A stretch of DNA of 59,081 nucleotides from Gnetum montanum (lineage: Eukaryota; Streptophyta; Gnetopsida; Gnetales; Gnetaceae): assembly GCA_015680685.1 (NCBI GenBank), contig MNCI01016148.1:14228-73308 (forward strand), in the 5' to 3' direction. Below are positions 24,347 to 36,052 of this stretch, piece after piece. The notes below the pieces were generated by a model. It did no database searches and had not been told where the DNA came from. It saw only the letters and a program-made list of their open reading frames with translations. How positions within the stretch are numbered: position 1 is the stretch's first letter; each line of letters opens with the position of its first letter. The translations under genes were made by a program, and so were the position numbers.

Positions 24347-24495
24347 AACAATGAGGTGTTAACCTAGTGGTAAGACTCTTGAATTGAAAGCTCCAAGGCA
24401 TGGGTTCAATTTTGGTAGGCAATAATGAGTTATAAAGTTCTTTTGGACTATATATCTTGGGGTGTACTTATATTACAATTATTTTAGGGTTCCAA
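24347..24495 (+). mobile_element. tRNA-derived SINE, copy B
   Basis: Same family as copy A: AACCTAGTGGTAAGACTC, GGGTTCAATTTTGG and TATTACAATTATTTTAGGG in the same order. By eye it is roughly 80 percent alike. It ends about 40 bp before the insertion site of element E3. Confidence 0.65.
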
Positions 24496-24538
24496 CACTC
24501 TATAAAAAATAAAATAACTCAATCACATCCTTGATAGC

Positions 24539-25396
24539 TGATGAGTGGTGAAGGTACCCCTACACCCAACTATATGAATCATGAAGCATTCACGCATGAT
24601 TTGATCGAATTATGTGGACTCTCTAGTTTCTAGTGCACTAATCTTCTAGGAAGTGAATCTTACCCCAAGGTCATTCGTTGTCCTCCCAATTACACTTGTG
24701 AAGTACAAAGGTATGGTTAAGTGTAATTGAGGCATATGATTTTTGTCATTTTATGTTCTATGTTCTTTGGTGCTTGAAGAGAGAGATAAAGTAATTTAAT
24801 GACTAATTTGATCTAACTAACTAACTAGTCTCTAGCTAATCCTAACATAAGCATCTAATCCCACTTTTTTTACATGTCCTGAACCCACATATCCACTACT
24901 AGGTTACCAAGCGAATATTTGTTTATGCTCAAAGTTGTCATACTTATGTACTTAATCTATTTAGCTTAATTGATTGAATATTTAATAAAAACATGAATGC
25001 ATAAATAAAACATTTAAGCTATCTAGAATGCTACAAAGTTTATCAAGAAGCTTGTCTTTATTGCTATACACATTGGTGTGGTTCGGGTACAACAGTGCTC
25101 GAATAAAGATCCATACACTTAATGACTCATACTGCAGGCACTTAGGAAAAATATTCTAACTTTCAAACAGACAAACTGTAAGAGCTCTATTACTACTATG
25201 AATTTGATGTCCATAAACATGGCTGGGAGCTTGTATTTATAGTTTTTGCTCTAGGGTTGCATAGACGGGGCCCCGTCAATGTAGCAAATGCTATGTCGAC
25301 GTAGCCTTGTCGATGAGGCAACACCACATAAATGGGGGCCCATCGACAAGGCTATGTTAATAGGGGCCCATCAACACAACACATTAATGCTCATCA
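24539..25396 (-). repeat. E3 3' LTR (858 bp)
   Basis: Read on the minus strand it starts TGATGAGCATTAATG and ends CACTCATCA. The U3 array (25262-25382) is built from GGGGCCCCGTC, GTCGACGTAGCC and GGGGCCCATCGAC-like words. TATAAATA lies at 25241-25234. Confidence 0.92.
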
Positions 25397-25420
25397 TATC
25401 CCCATGATTGAACAAAAACT
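25397..25420 (-). other. E3 3' polypurine tract
   Basis: On the minus strand, GTTCAATCATGGGGATA abuts the LTR start. It corresponds to the tracts at the same position in E1, E2 and E5. Confidence 0.7.
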
Positions 25421-25589
25421 CATCCTTAGGTTCTTTTACAAAATTGGAAAGGTATGGGATTATTGACTGACTCTTAACAAAACAAAACAAACTGACTTGA
25501 CAAAACTAAGTGCCCGAGTGTATAGATCAACACATTACAAAATTGTGATGTTCATGACACAAAATTGAACATCATGACGTGACTCCTTT

Positions 25590-26832
25590 GATGATGTGAA
25601 GATGGTGGTGGCTCTTAAGGCTTTGAAGGACCTTCGTTGACTTCAAGCACGTGTGGTAGTTGAGGCAGCTGTGGCTATCCTACTATAGCTACAACCTCCA
25701 GTGGAAGGCAAAATGCATCAAGTAATGCCTTCATCATCTCCTCCTTACTCTGGGGATCATTCATAGTCCATGTAGCATCACCAATGTGGGCTAGCATGGG
25801 GACATCCCACGAACAGGGCATGGTTGGGAACATCTCCATTACATTGACAAACTAGGAAGCGAACTATTTGCATTCAATGTTGAACGCCCTTACTACATTT
25901 TGTAACTCTTGGTTGTCATTCATCCTCCTGGCCATGTTCTCAATAGTTGATCATTGATTTGTGAATTATGCCTTGAGAACTTCAAGTTCAGTGTTGGCCA
26001 CCTCAAGCTTGTCCTTGGTGTCCTTGTGGTGCTTGAACTCAACCTCGTACAACAAGTACGAGCTAACCACTTGTTTGTCTAATTCAAACTACAGCCATTT
26101 AGTAGTTAACATGGCCAGATTTGCGTAACAGAGATGGGCGAGCTCTATGTACTTTATCATCTCCTTGATTTGTAACTCCTTCATGCAGATTTCCACCTTG
26201 TTGTAGGCATCTATTCCATCAACAATGGGTTGCCATAACTCTTTTCCTTGTTGGAGTTGCTGGAGGGTCTCACTTACCTTTACCTTTGCTAACTAGATGT
26301 ACTTCTCATTTACTTCTTTTTGTAGACCGACATGTTCTCTGTAGTGGTCCTTGACTCTCTAAAATTTGAGAGCCTCTAATTTCCAGGCGACTACCTCAAT
26401 TGTACTCTACTAGCAAAGGGCGTGCACCTCCTCCATGGAGAGATTCTTATTCTTTATTGCCAATCTCTTCAATTTTATGTTTGCTTTGGCCAGTTACTCC
26501 TATTGTTGATGGATAAATTTAGTTAACTATTGCTTGTGCACATCAACATTCCACAGACGATGATTCTCTGTGATTAATTGGACATTCTCCTAGTGGGTCT
26601 AATCCAAGGACTTTTGAATCTTATGTTGTGTGGCCTCTGCCAAAGATCTGTAGAACACCACTATTTCCTTTGCAGCCTCAACCCCTTTGAATTTGATGTG
26701 AAGTTGTTCCATAGCCTCATCTCTTATTAGTGCTGGGTTGAGAAATGCAAGATTGGCAATCTAGGCTCTTAGTTCAGCAACTTCCATAGCCAATCATTCA
26801 TTCTACTCCTTGGCTATTTCAAGTTACCCCTT
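25590..26832 (-). pseudogene. E3 extra ORF, C-terminal part (coiled coil)
   Basis: This continues the ORF that starts at 37628 and is split by the E2 insertion at 26833. The minus strand encodes a Glu/Lys/Leu-rich coiled-coil-like region, matching E5 at 53775-54990 segment by segment (for example CAAGTTACCC at 26820 against CAAGTTGCCC at 55005). Stops and small indels are frequent. The end is approximate because the stop seen in E5 is not conserved. Confidence 0.7.
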
Positions 26833-27685
26833 TGATGAGTCATGATTTGGTCTACTCTGATATAATATTTAATATTGGAGCCTAGGAAATGATGTCAGAT
26901 ATCCAATATCATCTCTTCCATGCTAGCATATAAATACAACACTTGGGTGCATAATTGGAACATATTTTTGTTATTAGTTTTTGATAGCTTTTCTTAGATT
27001 TCTAATTTCAAGTTCTATTATTTCTAGTGTATGCCAACAGTGTGATGTTTGTGATTGTATGGCATCATTATTAGAGTGTGACATACTTGGACACGTGACA
27101 TGACTGAAAATAAAGATCGAGATTACCTCCATCGTTGCAGCATTCACTTAGATTTATTATTGACTTAATTGTTTAATTATTTACTATTTTCTTTAGTTAA
27201 TGTTTCTATTTATTACTGTTTACTATTCTTGTCATTAAGTAGAATGAGTACAACTTAATCACGAGTGCTTGAGTGTAATTACTTGGTAACCTAGTAGTGT
27301 ATTGTTTAGCAAGCCCAGTGATGTATGCTTGGCAATCCTAGCAGTAGTTATACAAAGTCCAAGGCATGTATGGATGATTGGGGATGAATACTCATCACAC
27401 ATAAGCTAGTTTAGATCTTATTTTCCATTATTTATTAGCTTAATTAATTAATCTATGTATCATCATTAGGAGCAGCATAGGGTTAGACAACATCATCATA
27501 TGCCTCACTTTAGACTAAGCCATATGTGACAAAGCTACCACTAGTCCAAGTGGGAAGATAGTGAATTGCGATCAGAGCATAACGATTTAGACGCACAACT
27601 AGTCCCATTCAAGGAATTCAACTGGATCATGCATGAACGCTTATGATTTGTATGGTTGGGCATAGGGGTACCTCACTGCTCATCA
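26833..27685 (+). repeat. E2 5' LTR (853 bp)
   Basis: It starts TGATGAGTCATGATTTGG and ends CTGCTCATCA. The U3 array of GATAT/ATATC words lies at 26855-26915 and TATAAATA at 26929-26936. AATAAAG lies near 27107. Confidence 0.92.
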
Positions 27686-27706
27686 TTGGTGTCATTGCCG
27701 AGGATG
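27686..27706 (+). other. E2 primer binding site, tRNA-Asp type (decayed)
   Basis: TTGGTGTCATTGCCGAGGA directly follows the LTR. It matches the Athila/Tat primer site TTGGCGCCGTTGCCGGGGA apart from C-to-T and G-to-A changes. Confidence 0.75.
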
Positions 27707-27834
27707 GTGCTAACTATCTAGATTAGTTATATTATACACGATTGCTGTAAATGCATTAATGATATATCTTTCAGAAAATATTAAATCATACACATCATAA
27801 ACCAACAACAATGTCTCTTTCAAAAGGAAGCGAT

Positions 27835-30140
27835 AATGCACTATATAATGAAAACATTCATTGGAGAACTAATGAGATATATGGTGAAGAAAATTGAAGT
27901 GACCAACTTCATGCAGGGGTTTCATATATTCATGACCACCTTGATGACACTCAAAGACTACATTCACCTAAGGCAAACAATCCTAGGGAGGATGAAGTAA
28001 GTCCTGGACAAGGGAAGGCCTCAAGGCCTAAGACCTCCTCAAAACTGAGAAATGATAAATCAAGGGACCCTAGGGAACACCATAGAAGCCATGGCAATCC
28101 TTCTAGTTTCTCATCTTTCTCTTTCCCTTTAGTGTCTAGTTTTGACAAAGATGAACATAGGTATGGAAATAAAGCTCCACTAAAGGGTTGGAATAAAAAC
28201 AAAAATTGAACTCGTAGGAACAATCAAGGTCACCAACATGAACATAGGCAAAATCGTCACCATCAACCAAATAGAAATTTTCCTCACAACATGATCGATG
28301 ACAATGAACCCTTGTTGGCCACTAAGATCCTGATGCAGATCATAGAGGCAATTAAGACATCTCATAGGCATTACAAAGAGAGTCACCTACCTAGGCTTGA
28401 TATAAATAATATTCTTAAATTTGTAAGAGGTTATGATTCGGATCCACAACATCACTTACAAGCCTTCCATGATGCTTGTGCTTTCTACAACATTGAAAGT
28501 AGGTGGCAAAAGCTCAAGCTGTTTCCTAGGACATTGGTCAATAGAGACAAAGTGTGGTATAGATTGTTGAAACCAAATTCAATCCAATGGTGGTCCACAA
28601 TGCTAGAACTCTTCAATGAGAAATACCAAACCTATGTGAGGTGTCCAACTTGAGGAGACAAATCTAAGGATGGAGACAAGAACAACAAAAACCCTTGGAC
28701 ATGGCCTTAGATACATAGTATTTCTTACTGAACAGATGCCTAGGCCATGGTTTCTCTAAGCAAAGATAACTTATCCACATCATATATGGGCTTTGTAATG
28801 AAGCAAGGGAGACTCTTGGGATGTATGCTCTAGGTCAATTTTACAAGCTACAAATCCATCAAATCTTAGAGCTAATCAAGCATGTGGTAAAAGAAGAAGG
28901 AGAGATATGCAAATAGGAGAATGTTGAGAAATATCACTAGGACCCAACTCTTTAGCAAAATTAGGTCCATATTTACGCTAAGGAGGAAGAAGCCACTCTT
29001 GATAAGGTGGTCCGACAATGAACCTTGCTAATACAGAAGTTTATTGATGAACTTGAAGCAAAGTTTAATAGGATGTCAAAATGGACATATGAAAATGCTA
29101 CAACTCTCGTAAACACGATCGAGGAGAAGATCATGCAAAACAAACCAAGTGATCATAATAAACAAAGGATACAAAACCAAGAAACAACTAGAAACACTTA
29201 TTGGCAAATAGGGAAAATGGCTGAAGAAAGTGAGGCTATGGACTTACCCATAGATGAAGATAATGGATGTGACATCTACATATATGATCATTCAAAGGGC
29301 CATTACCCAACCTTATTGCATCTACATAGGCACATTAAACCTGAATTTTGTACAAAAGCACATGCCTAGGAGATTTCCTTTTCCACATGGTAATCATAGA
29401 CAACCCCACAACCAATCGTACTATCCTAGGGGGACTTATTACCAACCTTAACATTGTCATCAATCATAGTGGCAACATCCACAGTTTTGGGGGAGGCCAC
29501 CACCAAACCAACCCTACCGTTCCTATTAACTGATGCAGTATGAATATTATGTTCAACATCTTTTTTTTCCAACCAATTCTACGTCCTCTACTTCAAATCA
29601 CCACTATCACTCTCCCAAGTATGATCAACCCATGAAGTCCTTGAAGGATCACCACCTCATGCCTCTTACCATCCATCCTACCCTCAATATTCTCATACTT
29701 CACCTTCTCATTTGCCACCATTGGCAACACAGGAAGGTTTGACACCACACTATCAACCAATGAATACCACTTGTGTTGTGAATGTGCATAGAAATGTGAA
29801 TGCTAGGAGGTTCCCACCAAAAATGTGGAAACATCCATTCTTTAGGAAAGGCTACAGGTGGAAGCAAAACATCCATGGATCATCCGCATCGTCCAAGATA
29901 GCACAATGCCAATCTAGTGCAATGCCTTCCTCTTCACCACCATTAACCTCTAATCTTACACAAGGGCCACCATTGATTGTTATGCCAATCCCAAACCCAA
30001 GCAATGAATCTAATAGTGTGGTGAGACCAACAAATCCATGCATACTATATCATGATCAAGGGTGCAATCGTGGGTTAGACATTTGTAATGTTAACACACC
30101 TCATACCTTGACCCACCATACATTTAACAATCAAGTGTGA
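27835..30140 (+). pseudogene. gag: E2 gag remnant
   Basis: Capsid-like gag with at least four frame changes. The core at 28380-28650 carries LPRLDINNILKF, WQKLKLFPRTLV and MLELFNEKYQTY. The middle part (29025-29300) matches the E1 and E4 segment before the zinc knuckle. The knuckle itself is degraded to CDIYIYDHSKGHY, having lost its second and last Cys. A Pro/Asn/His-rich C-terminus follows to 30140. No protease active site is present. The start is uncertain. Confidence 0.75.
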
Positions 30141-30264
30141 CTAACAATTTTTCTATCCAACTACTGCAACACCAAAAGACACCTAGTGGCTTGGGAATGA
30201 ATGGTTACCAATGTTTTATACATGCACGGATCCTATCCATCCGCTTATTAATCCTTGTCATGGC

Positions 30265-32250
30265 CAAATGTTTAGTCATGGGGAAAACCACCCATTCTAA
30301 TCTTCAAGATTCATAAGTGTTTTTCATATTTTTTTTTTACAATTTTTTGTCATTTTCTTATTTCTTAATGCAATTTTTCCTATTCCTTCCAACATTTTTT
30401 ATTTGTTGTTTTCATTTTCTTTGTTATGTAATCTTGCTTGTGAATAAAATGATCATGTAACCCATTGAGGTGAGGTTTTCTCTATGTTGTCGAGTCATGA
30501 GGGATTGATTATTCGAGCAGTGAGACCATGTCATCCATCCACTCATTCCATTAATAAGAGGTTCTTACTTTGGTCATAATGACATTTCTTTTTACCATGA
30601 GACTAAAAATAAAATTGTAATCATTGTGCTTGGGTAGAAGAGTGAAGAATCAAGAGCGAATGTGAAGGGTGTGATATTAACGGGATTTGTAGATTCTCTT
30701 TGGCTACTTCTGTATGTTCTATCATGTTACTTTGAATGTAATTATATCCTTGTAGATCTAACGAAAAATGGAAGTAAAATTCACATAAAATGACACTAAA
30801 TAAAATTTTGAAGGTCCCATTGGAAAGACATGTATCCATGCCTAAAGGTTGGTGGCTTCTCAGAGGCCAATAAAAAAAAACATGTGCCATAAATAAGCTT
30901 CTCCCTTGGATGAAATGCCAAGTGATGTTACTCCTTGTAACTATGATAGTCTTATAGTTGTCAGCCAAAGTGATGAAATGATGCGATGTCACTAAAATGT
31001 GGTTTGGACTTTGTTTGAATCTTGGAACGAAGGGCTAATGGTTATTTAATCATTAATACTACACAAGGATTCATTATACCTATGGTAAGACATCTCATGT
31101 CCTAATTTCTGCAATCCTTTCTACAGTCCATCTCATCTTACTGTCTGTATGATCCTAACTTATGGTTTTATGTAACATAGAGTTATTATCTCAAATTTAT
31201 GGTTTCAACATGTGTGTTTTGTTTCACAGGTATGCATTGGATTCAACCCCTTTAGTGCCTATGAACATTTTTAGGTGTGGTTACACAAAGGCATCATAGG
31301 TTGGAGCTTGCTTTGGGGAGAACCCACTTTAGTAACTTTTGTGACTTATACTTGTTTAACACAACCACATCATTCTTCACCTTCCAAGTGCTTAATTGTT
31401 AAATTTTGTAATTTCCCTTATCATGTAGTTGATTCACTTCACAACATTGATTTAATGCCCTTTTTCTTGTATCTTCCAAAGCTTTAAACATCAATGACTC
31501 CAACTTATACCACTTCCAAGTGCCTTCATTTGATTTCCTACTTACCTAGAACTATGGACCTAACCTTAAACCTTCCAACCAATCATAGAGTTTTGTTTTC
31601 CATGGTCAGTTTTCCCATTTAATGCATATTCTTTGACCTTGATATTAGATTGGCCTCAACATTGGATACTTGATATCAGATCCAACAAAACCTATACATA
31701 TGACCTTAGCGGTGCCCAAACTCCATTCTCATCATTTGTAGACAGGGGAGTTTTTCAAATTTTCTCTTGTGACTTAGAGCTTTGTGCAACCAACTTCTAC
31801 TTACAATATTTGGCTCTCTACTACTCTAATTCTCGTATCTTTTGAACCTATTTAACCCTGGAGTGTTCAAGTTAGTTGTGAAGGGGTGCTTGCATGGAGA
31901 ACTCATGCCAATTTTTTGAGATTTTCTATCACCCAGAAGGTATTACAAGGGTAAGAAGGTTACAAGCCTCAATTTTTATAATGAAAAATAAATTGTATTA
32001 ATGCTAGAAACCTTAATATTTTTGCCCAAGAGACCATAACCTACATAATACGCCATACATAAGCAAAAAGAAACTAATCTTGAAGGGTCATAAACAAGAT
32101 AAAGACTTTTTGGACATTTTTGAAAATTTCTGTAACTCTACAGTCATATGAACCATAGAACTTAATGGAACTAAGGTCATGATTAAGGTATAAACCTATT
32201 AAAAATGAATAACAATACTTTAGTAACTTCTAATCCTTGATTGATTACAA
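30265..32250 (+). other. E2 spacer with internal polypurine-like tract and U3-like array
   Basis: It begins with TTTAGTCATGGGGAAAACC (30274), equivalent to PPT1 of E1. A T-rich segment follows (30320-30430), then patches shared with the E1, E3 and E5 spacers (for example GGGGAGAACCCAC at 31314). An array of GATATTAGATTGGCC and GATATCAGATCC lies at 31639-31686. These words resemble the GATAT arrays in E2's own U3. No clear TATA box follows; CTATACATAT at about 31692 is a weak candidate. No coding region is supported. Confidence 0.6.
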
Positions 32251-32253
32251 ATG
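32230..32253 (+). promoter_or_regulatory. E2 putative splice acceptor of extra ORF (decayed)
   Basis: CTTCTAATCC (branch point CTAAT) is followed 20 nt later by GATTACAA and ATGGC (ATG at 32251). Compared with E5 (GATTACAG) the acceptor G has become A. Confidence 0.5.
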
Positions 32254-34984
32254 GCCCTAAAAAGAGGAGCTCAAGCAGGACCTTCGTAGGAAGTAGCCAA
32301 ATGCCCAAGGGATGGAAGAGACCAACAAGGTGAGCATGCAAAGCATGAGGAGTAAGAAGCCTAATCCTTTAGCATCCATCAAAAGGCTCTTGTTACTGGG
32401 CAATCAATCCAAGGAGAGGCTGCAAAACCCCAAGCTCTCGTGTAGGGACAACACCTCACATTGTCCATAGAATGCCTTGAAGCCATTCAAGAAAAATCCA
32501 TGTTGACCATGGTCATCATGGAGATGAACTTTGGCCCATTCATGGCATTTGCTCCTGAATCAATTCGAACAAAACTCCAAGCGTCACCCTTGTGGCCAAT
32601 TCTTTTAGACAGTGGTGATTGGTATCTTGGTAAAACCTACCAATTTTGGCACAACAAAGATGAAGGTACCACTGTCAACATTTGTGAATTTAATGTTTCC
32701 TTATTGGTTAAAGCAATCGTCGAAGCTCTCAATCTACCAAATGAGGGGGCTAAGTTAGCCCATTTGTCCATAAGGTTTGACCCTGATACTTAAAAACTAT
32801 GGTTGAGGTAGGTGTACGATAAGGATGACAAAACATATAATGAATTGACTTTGGAAGAGAGGACCTATTTCAAGATTGGGACATATCACCTCTTTTCCAC
32901 CAAGGGGCTTAATAGAATCTACACATATGTGGTTAGGGGAAGTGTCATACTAATGGGAAAATACATGGCCAACCTTCCCCAATTATATTGCATAGAAATT
33001 CAGAGGAAGTTTGAAGAGAAAAAGGCAAGGAAGCCAACACTTCCATTTCCTTGCCTAATTTGAAAGTTGTACAAGCACGCTTGAATCTTGGGGTGCACAA
33101 ATAATAACCCCAATAAGGCTTAGAATGCCTCCTTCGCTAAATTACTAAAATTGACAACACCAAGAAAAAACCTTGGTGAGGAACTAGAACTAGAGAAGGA
33201 AGTAGAACCAGAAAAGGAAGCTAAAAAGGAGCCTAAACAATGTCACAAAATGCAAGTTCCACCATTGCCACCACAAGACTACTGGTTGGCAATAAGCCAC
33301 TTGCAGAAAATTGCTGAAACACTTAGCTGGGAGAGTAGAGAGGAATCAAGCCTCTTTAGAGTCATCATGATGTCATATAGCCCATTATTTTGGTAGATCC
33401 AAAAAGGGGGCAGATCTTACTACAATCAAGAGGTGAATTCTAGTGGTCACATCAAATCTTTGGTAATTCCACATCGTTCCAAGTGATACTTAAAATAGGT
33501 GAATGTGCCACGGTAGTGGTCATGCAGCATCAAGATGTAGTGGGTGCAATAGAGGTGATTATAGATCACATTAAATAGTTTTTCAATTTTTCTGTTGTGC
33601 CTCCAGTTGATTTGATGAGGACTAGAGATGCATAGATGCTTACTAGGACTTTGATGAATTTTGCAAATCATGAGGATGTGTTAGATTGAGTGCTATAGAT
33701 AGGACAAGTAATGATCACTCTGTTTAACATTCCCAGTTATGTCACTACAGCACAATTAGATCTCATTGCCACCAAGGGAAAGCTAGTCATGGCTAAGGTT
33801 AGGGAAAAACACATGAAAGTAGAAGTGCAACATTTGCAACAAGAGCTGGCTACCTTGAGAGTTGAAAGATGGGATCTTGCCTAGTTTTTTGCACCTAATA
33901 AACTAGATTAATTTAGAATAGAGTTGCTAGAAAAATTACTAGAAGAGAACAAAGCCACCAAGTAGGAAAAGGAGAAGGTAGTCTAGAATGCCTCCACTGT
34001 AGAAGCGTAAACTTATGCTCATAAAAAAGCATTGACAGCCATCCAAGAAGACAATAAATAGCTTGCTGTAAAAAATTCAAGGTTGATCACCATAGAAAAA
34101 CAAAAGAATGTTTTGGGAAACAATGTCCATCAGTTGAGAGAAAAACTAATGAGGGTTAACTAAGATATTAGTAGATTGGCCAGAGAGAATAGAATCCTCT
34201 TAATGGAGGAGGTCTACACCATATGATAAAAGTCTGCAATCAAAATAAGTGTGTGCCAGAATGAGGCCAAAAAACATGAGAAGTTGAAAGGACACTTCTG
34301 GGACTAAGTAGGCACGTACAAGTAGATCAATGAAAATAAAATCTAGATGGCCAAAGCTCACATTGGATCCATGTCAATGCAAAATCCTAACTGGTAGGCC
34401 ATCTTGGATAGTTATGCCTTGTTCCAGCAGTAGAAGTGATGAATATAGATATGTAGATTGAGGATTTAAAGGAATACATGGCATTGGCTAATTTTAGATA
34501 TGCCAATCATGCCATGTTAATAGTAGGATGACCAAGGAATAAATTGGAGTAGCAGGTAGTAACCACCTACGCCTTATAAGAAAAAGAGTTTGTGGATAGA
34601 AAACCCACTTTGTACAAACTCCATGTAGCCAACTTAAAACTTGAGGTGATCAAAGCTTGCTACCACAGATAAAAGGATGTTTCCTAAGACCTAGCATAAA
34701 GATTAATAGACCATCATGAGTTAAAAGAAAAAGTTAGGGTCTTTGAGGAGGAACAACGGTAGTTTGTGGCCTGGTACATGAAGGGCAACAAAATGTTTCT
34801 GCAACTACCTTACCCTTGGGATGTACTAGTGTTAGCAAACATCAACTTAGCAGCCTAGATGATACATGATCCATAGATGGAAGAAGAAAAGTTGCAGGTA
34901 CTACTTAACCACTACAAATTTTAGAAGCTTGGCAACAAAGAGAAGTAATCGAAGGAGGAGCCACTAACTCTGGGAACTACATGA
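32251..34984 (+). pseudogene. E2 extra ORF (unknown domain plus coiled coil)
   Basis: Homologue of the E5 and E3 extra ORFs. The N-terminal domain is readable at 32461-33063: FGPFMAFAPESIR, SPLWPILLDSGDWYLGKTY, then LTLEERTYFKIGTYHL and LPQLYCIEIQRKF, ending LPFPCLI. From about 33700 to 34950 the sequence is Glu/Lys/Gln-rich and coiled-coil-like, full of stops. The stop at 34982-34984 aligns with that of E5. The frame changes at least once before 32461. The N-terminal domain resembles what is annotated elsewhere as a 'putative plant transposon protein' domain; this is from memory and unverified. Function unknown. Confidence 0.7.
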
Positions 34985-35159
34985 GCTTTCCATTTTTGTG
35001 TCTTAAAATGTTGTGTCCACATTTTTGTAAAAACACCACTGCGGAATGTACGAGTCTATTTGTTTGTTTGATTGTTTAAGTTAGTTAATAATTCCATACC
35101 TTCCCAATATTTTGTAAATAACTTATTCCTCATTTTTTTAAACTCGAGGATGAGTTTTT

Positions 35160-35176
35160 GTTTAGTCGTAGGGGTA
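35160..35176 (+). other. E2 3' polypurine tract
   Basis: TTTAGTCGTAGGGGTA directly precedes the LTR start. It is a decayed form of the AGTCATGGGGGTA tract in E1. Confidence 0.7.
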
Positions 35177-36052
35177 TGATGAGTTATGATTTGGTTTCCT
35201 TTGATATTGGATATTCAATATCAAAGCCTCGATACCTAATATCAATGCCTAGGAAATGATGTCGAATATCCGATATCATCTCTTCTGTGCTAGCCTATAA
35301 ATACAACACTTGGGTTCATGGTTAGAATATAGTTTTATTATTAGTTTTTGATAGATTTTCTTAGATTTTTAATTTCAAGTTCCATTATTCCTAGTGTATT
35401 CCCACAGTGTGATGTTTATGATTGTATGACATCCTTATTCGAGTGTGACGTACTTAGACATGCTACATGAATGAAAATAAAGATTGAGATTACCTCCATC
35501 ATTGCAACATCCAATTAGATATATTATTGATTTAATTATTTAATTACTTACTATTTTCTTTGGTTAATGTTTTCATTTATTACTATATACTATTTCTGTC
35601 ATTAAGCAGAATGAGTATGACTTAATCACAAACACTTAAGTGTAATTACTTGGTAACCTAGTAATGTATTGTTTGGCAAGCCCAGTGATGTATGCTTCGT
35701 AATCCCAGTAGTAGTTATACGAAGTCAAAGGCATGTACAGACAATTAGGGATGGATACTCATCATACATAGGCTAGTTTAGACCTTATTTTCCAATGTTC
35801 ATTAGCTTACTGAAGTAATGTCTTTATCATCATTAAGAGCAACATCGGATTAGACAACATCATCATATGCCTCACTTTGGACTAAACCATATGTGACAAA
35901 GCTACCACTAGTCCAAGTGGAAAAACAACGAACTGTAATTCAAGCATAATGATTTAGAGGCACAAGTAGTCTAATCCATAGAATTCAACCGGCTTGCACA
36001 TGAACGCTTGTGATTTGTATGGTTGGGTGTGGAAGTACCTTGCTACTCATCA
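35177..36052 (+). repeat. E2 3' LTR (876 bp)
   Basis: It starts TGATGAGTTATGATTTGG and ends CTACTCATCA, with TATAAATA at 35296-35303. It carries about 24 bp more in the U3 GATAT array than the 5' LTR. By eye roughly one base in nine differs over about 400 aligned positions, so the insertion is old. Confidence 0.92.

Larger units (their letters stand above)
26833..36052 (+). mobile_element. E2: non-autonomous LTR retrotransposon nested in E3
   Basis: The LTRs are at 26833-27685 and 35177-36052, with a primer site, gag, spacer and extra ORF between them. Protease, reverse transcriptase, RNase H and integrase are absent: gag runs straight into the polypurine-like tract and spacer. E3 extra-ORF sequence continues on both sides of the insertion. 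The flanking pentamers are CCCTT and CCCAC, an imperfect duplication. It lies in opposite orientation to E3 and inserted later than E3. Confidence 0.9.

Noticed and set aside
24895-25420. GGGGCCCC/GTCGAC repeats considered as a CpG island or CRISPR-like array
   Set aside because: Irregular spacing and position next to the LTR TATA box show it is the U3 array of E3.
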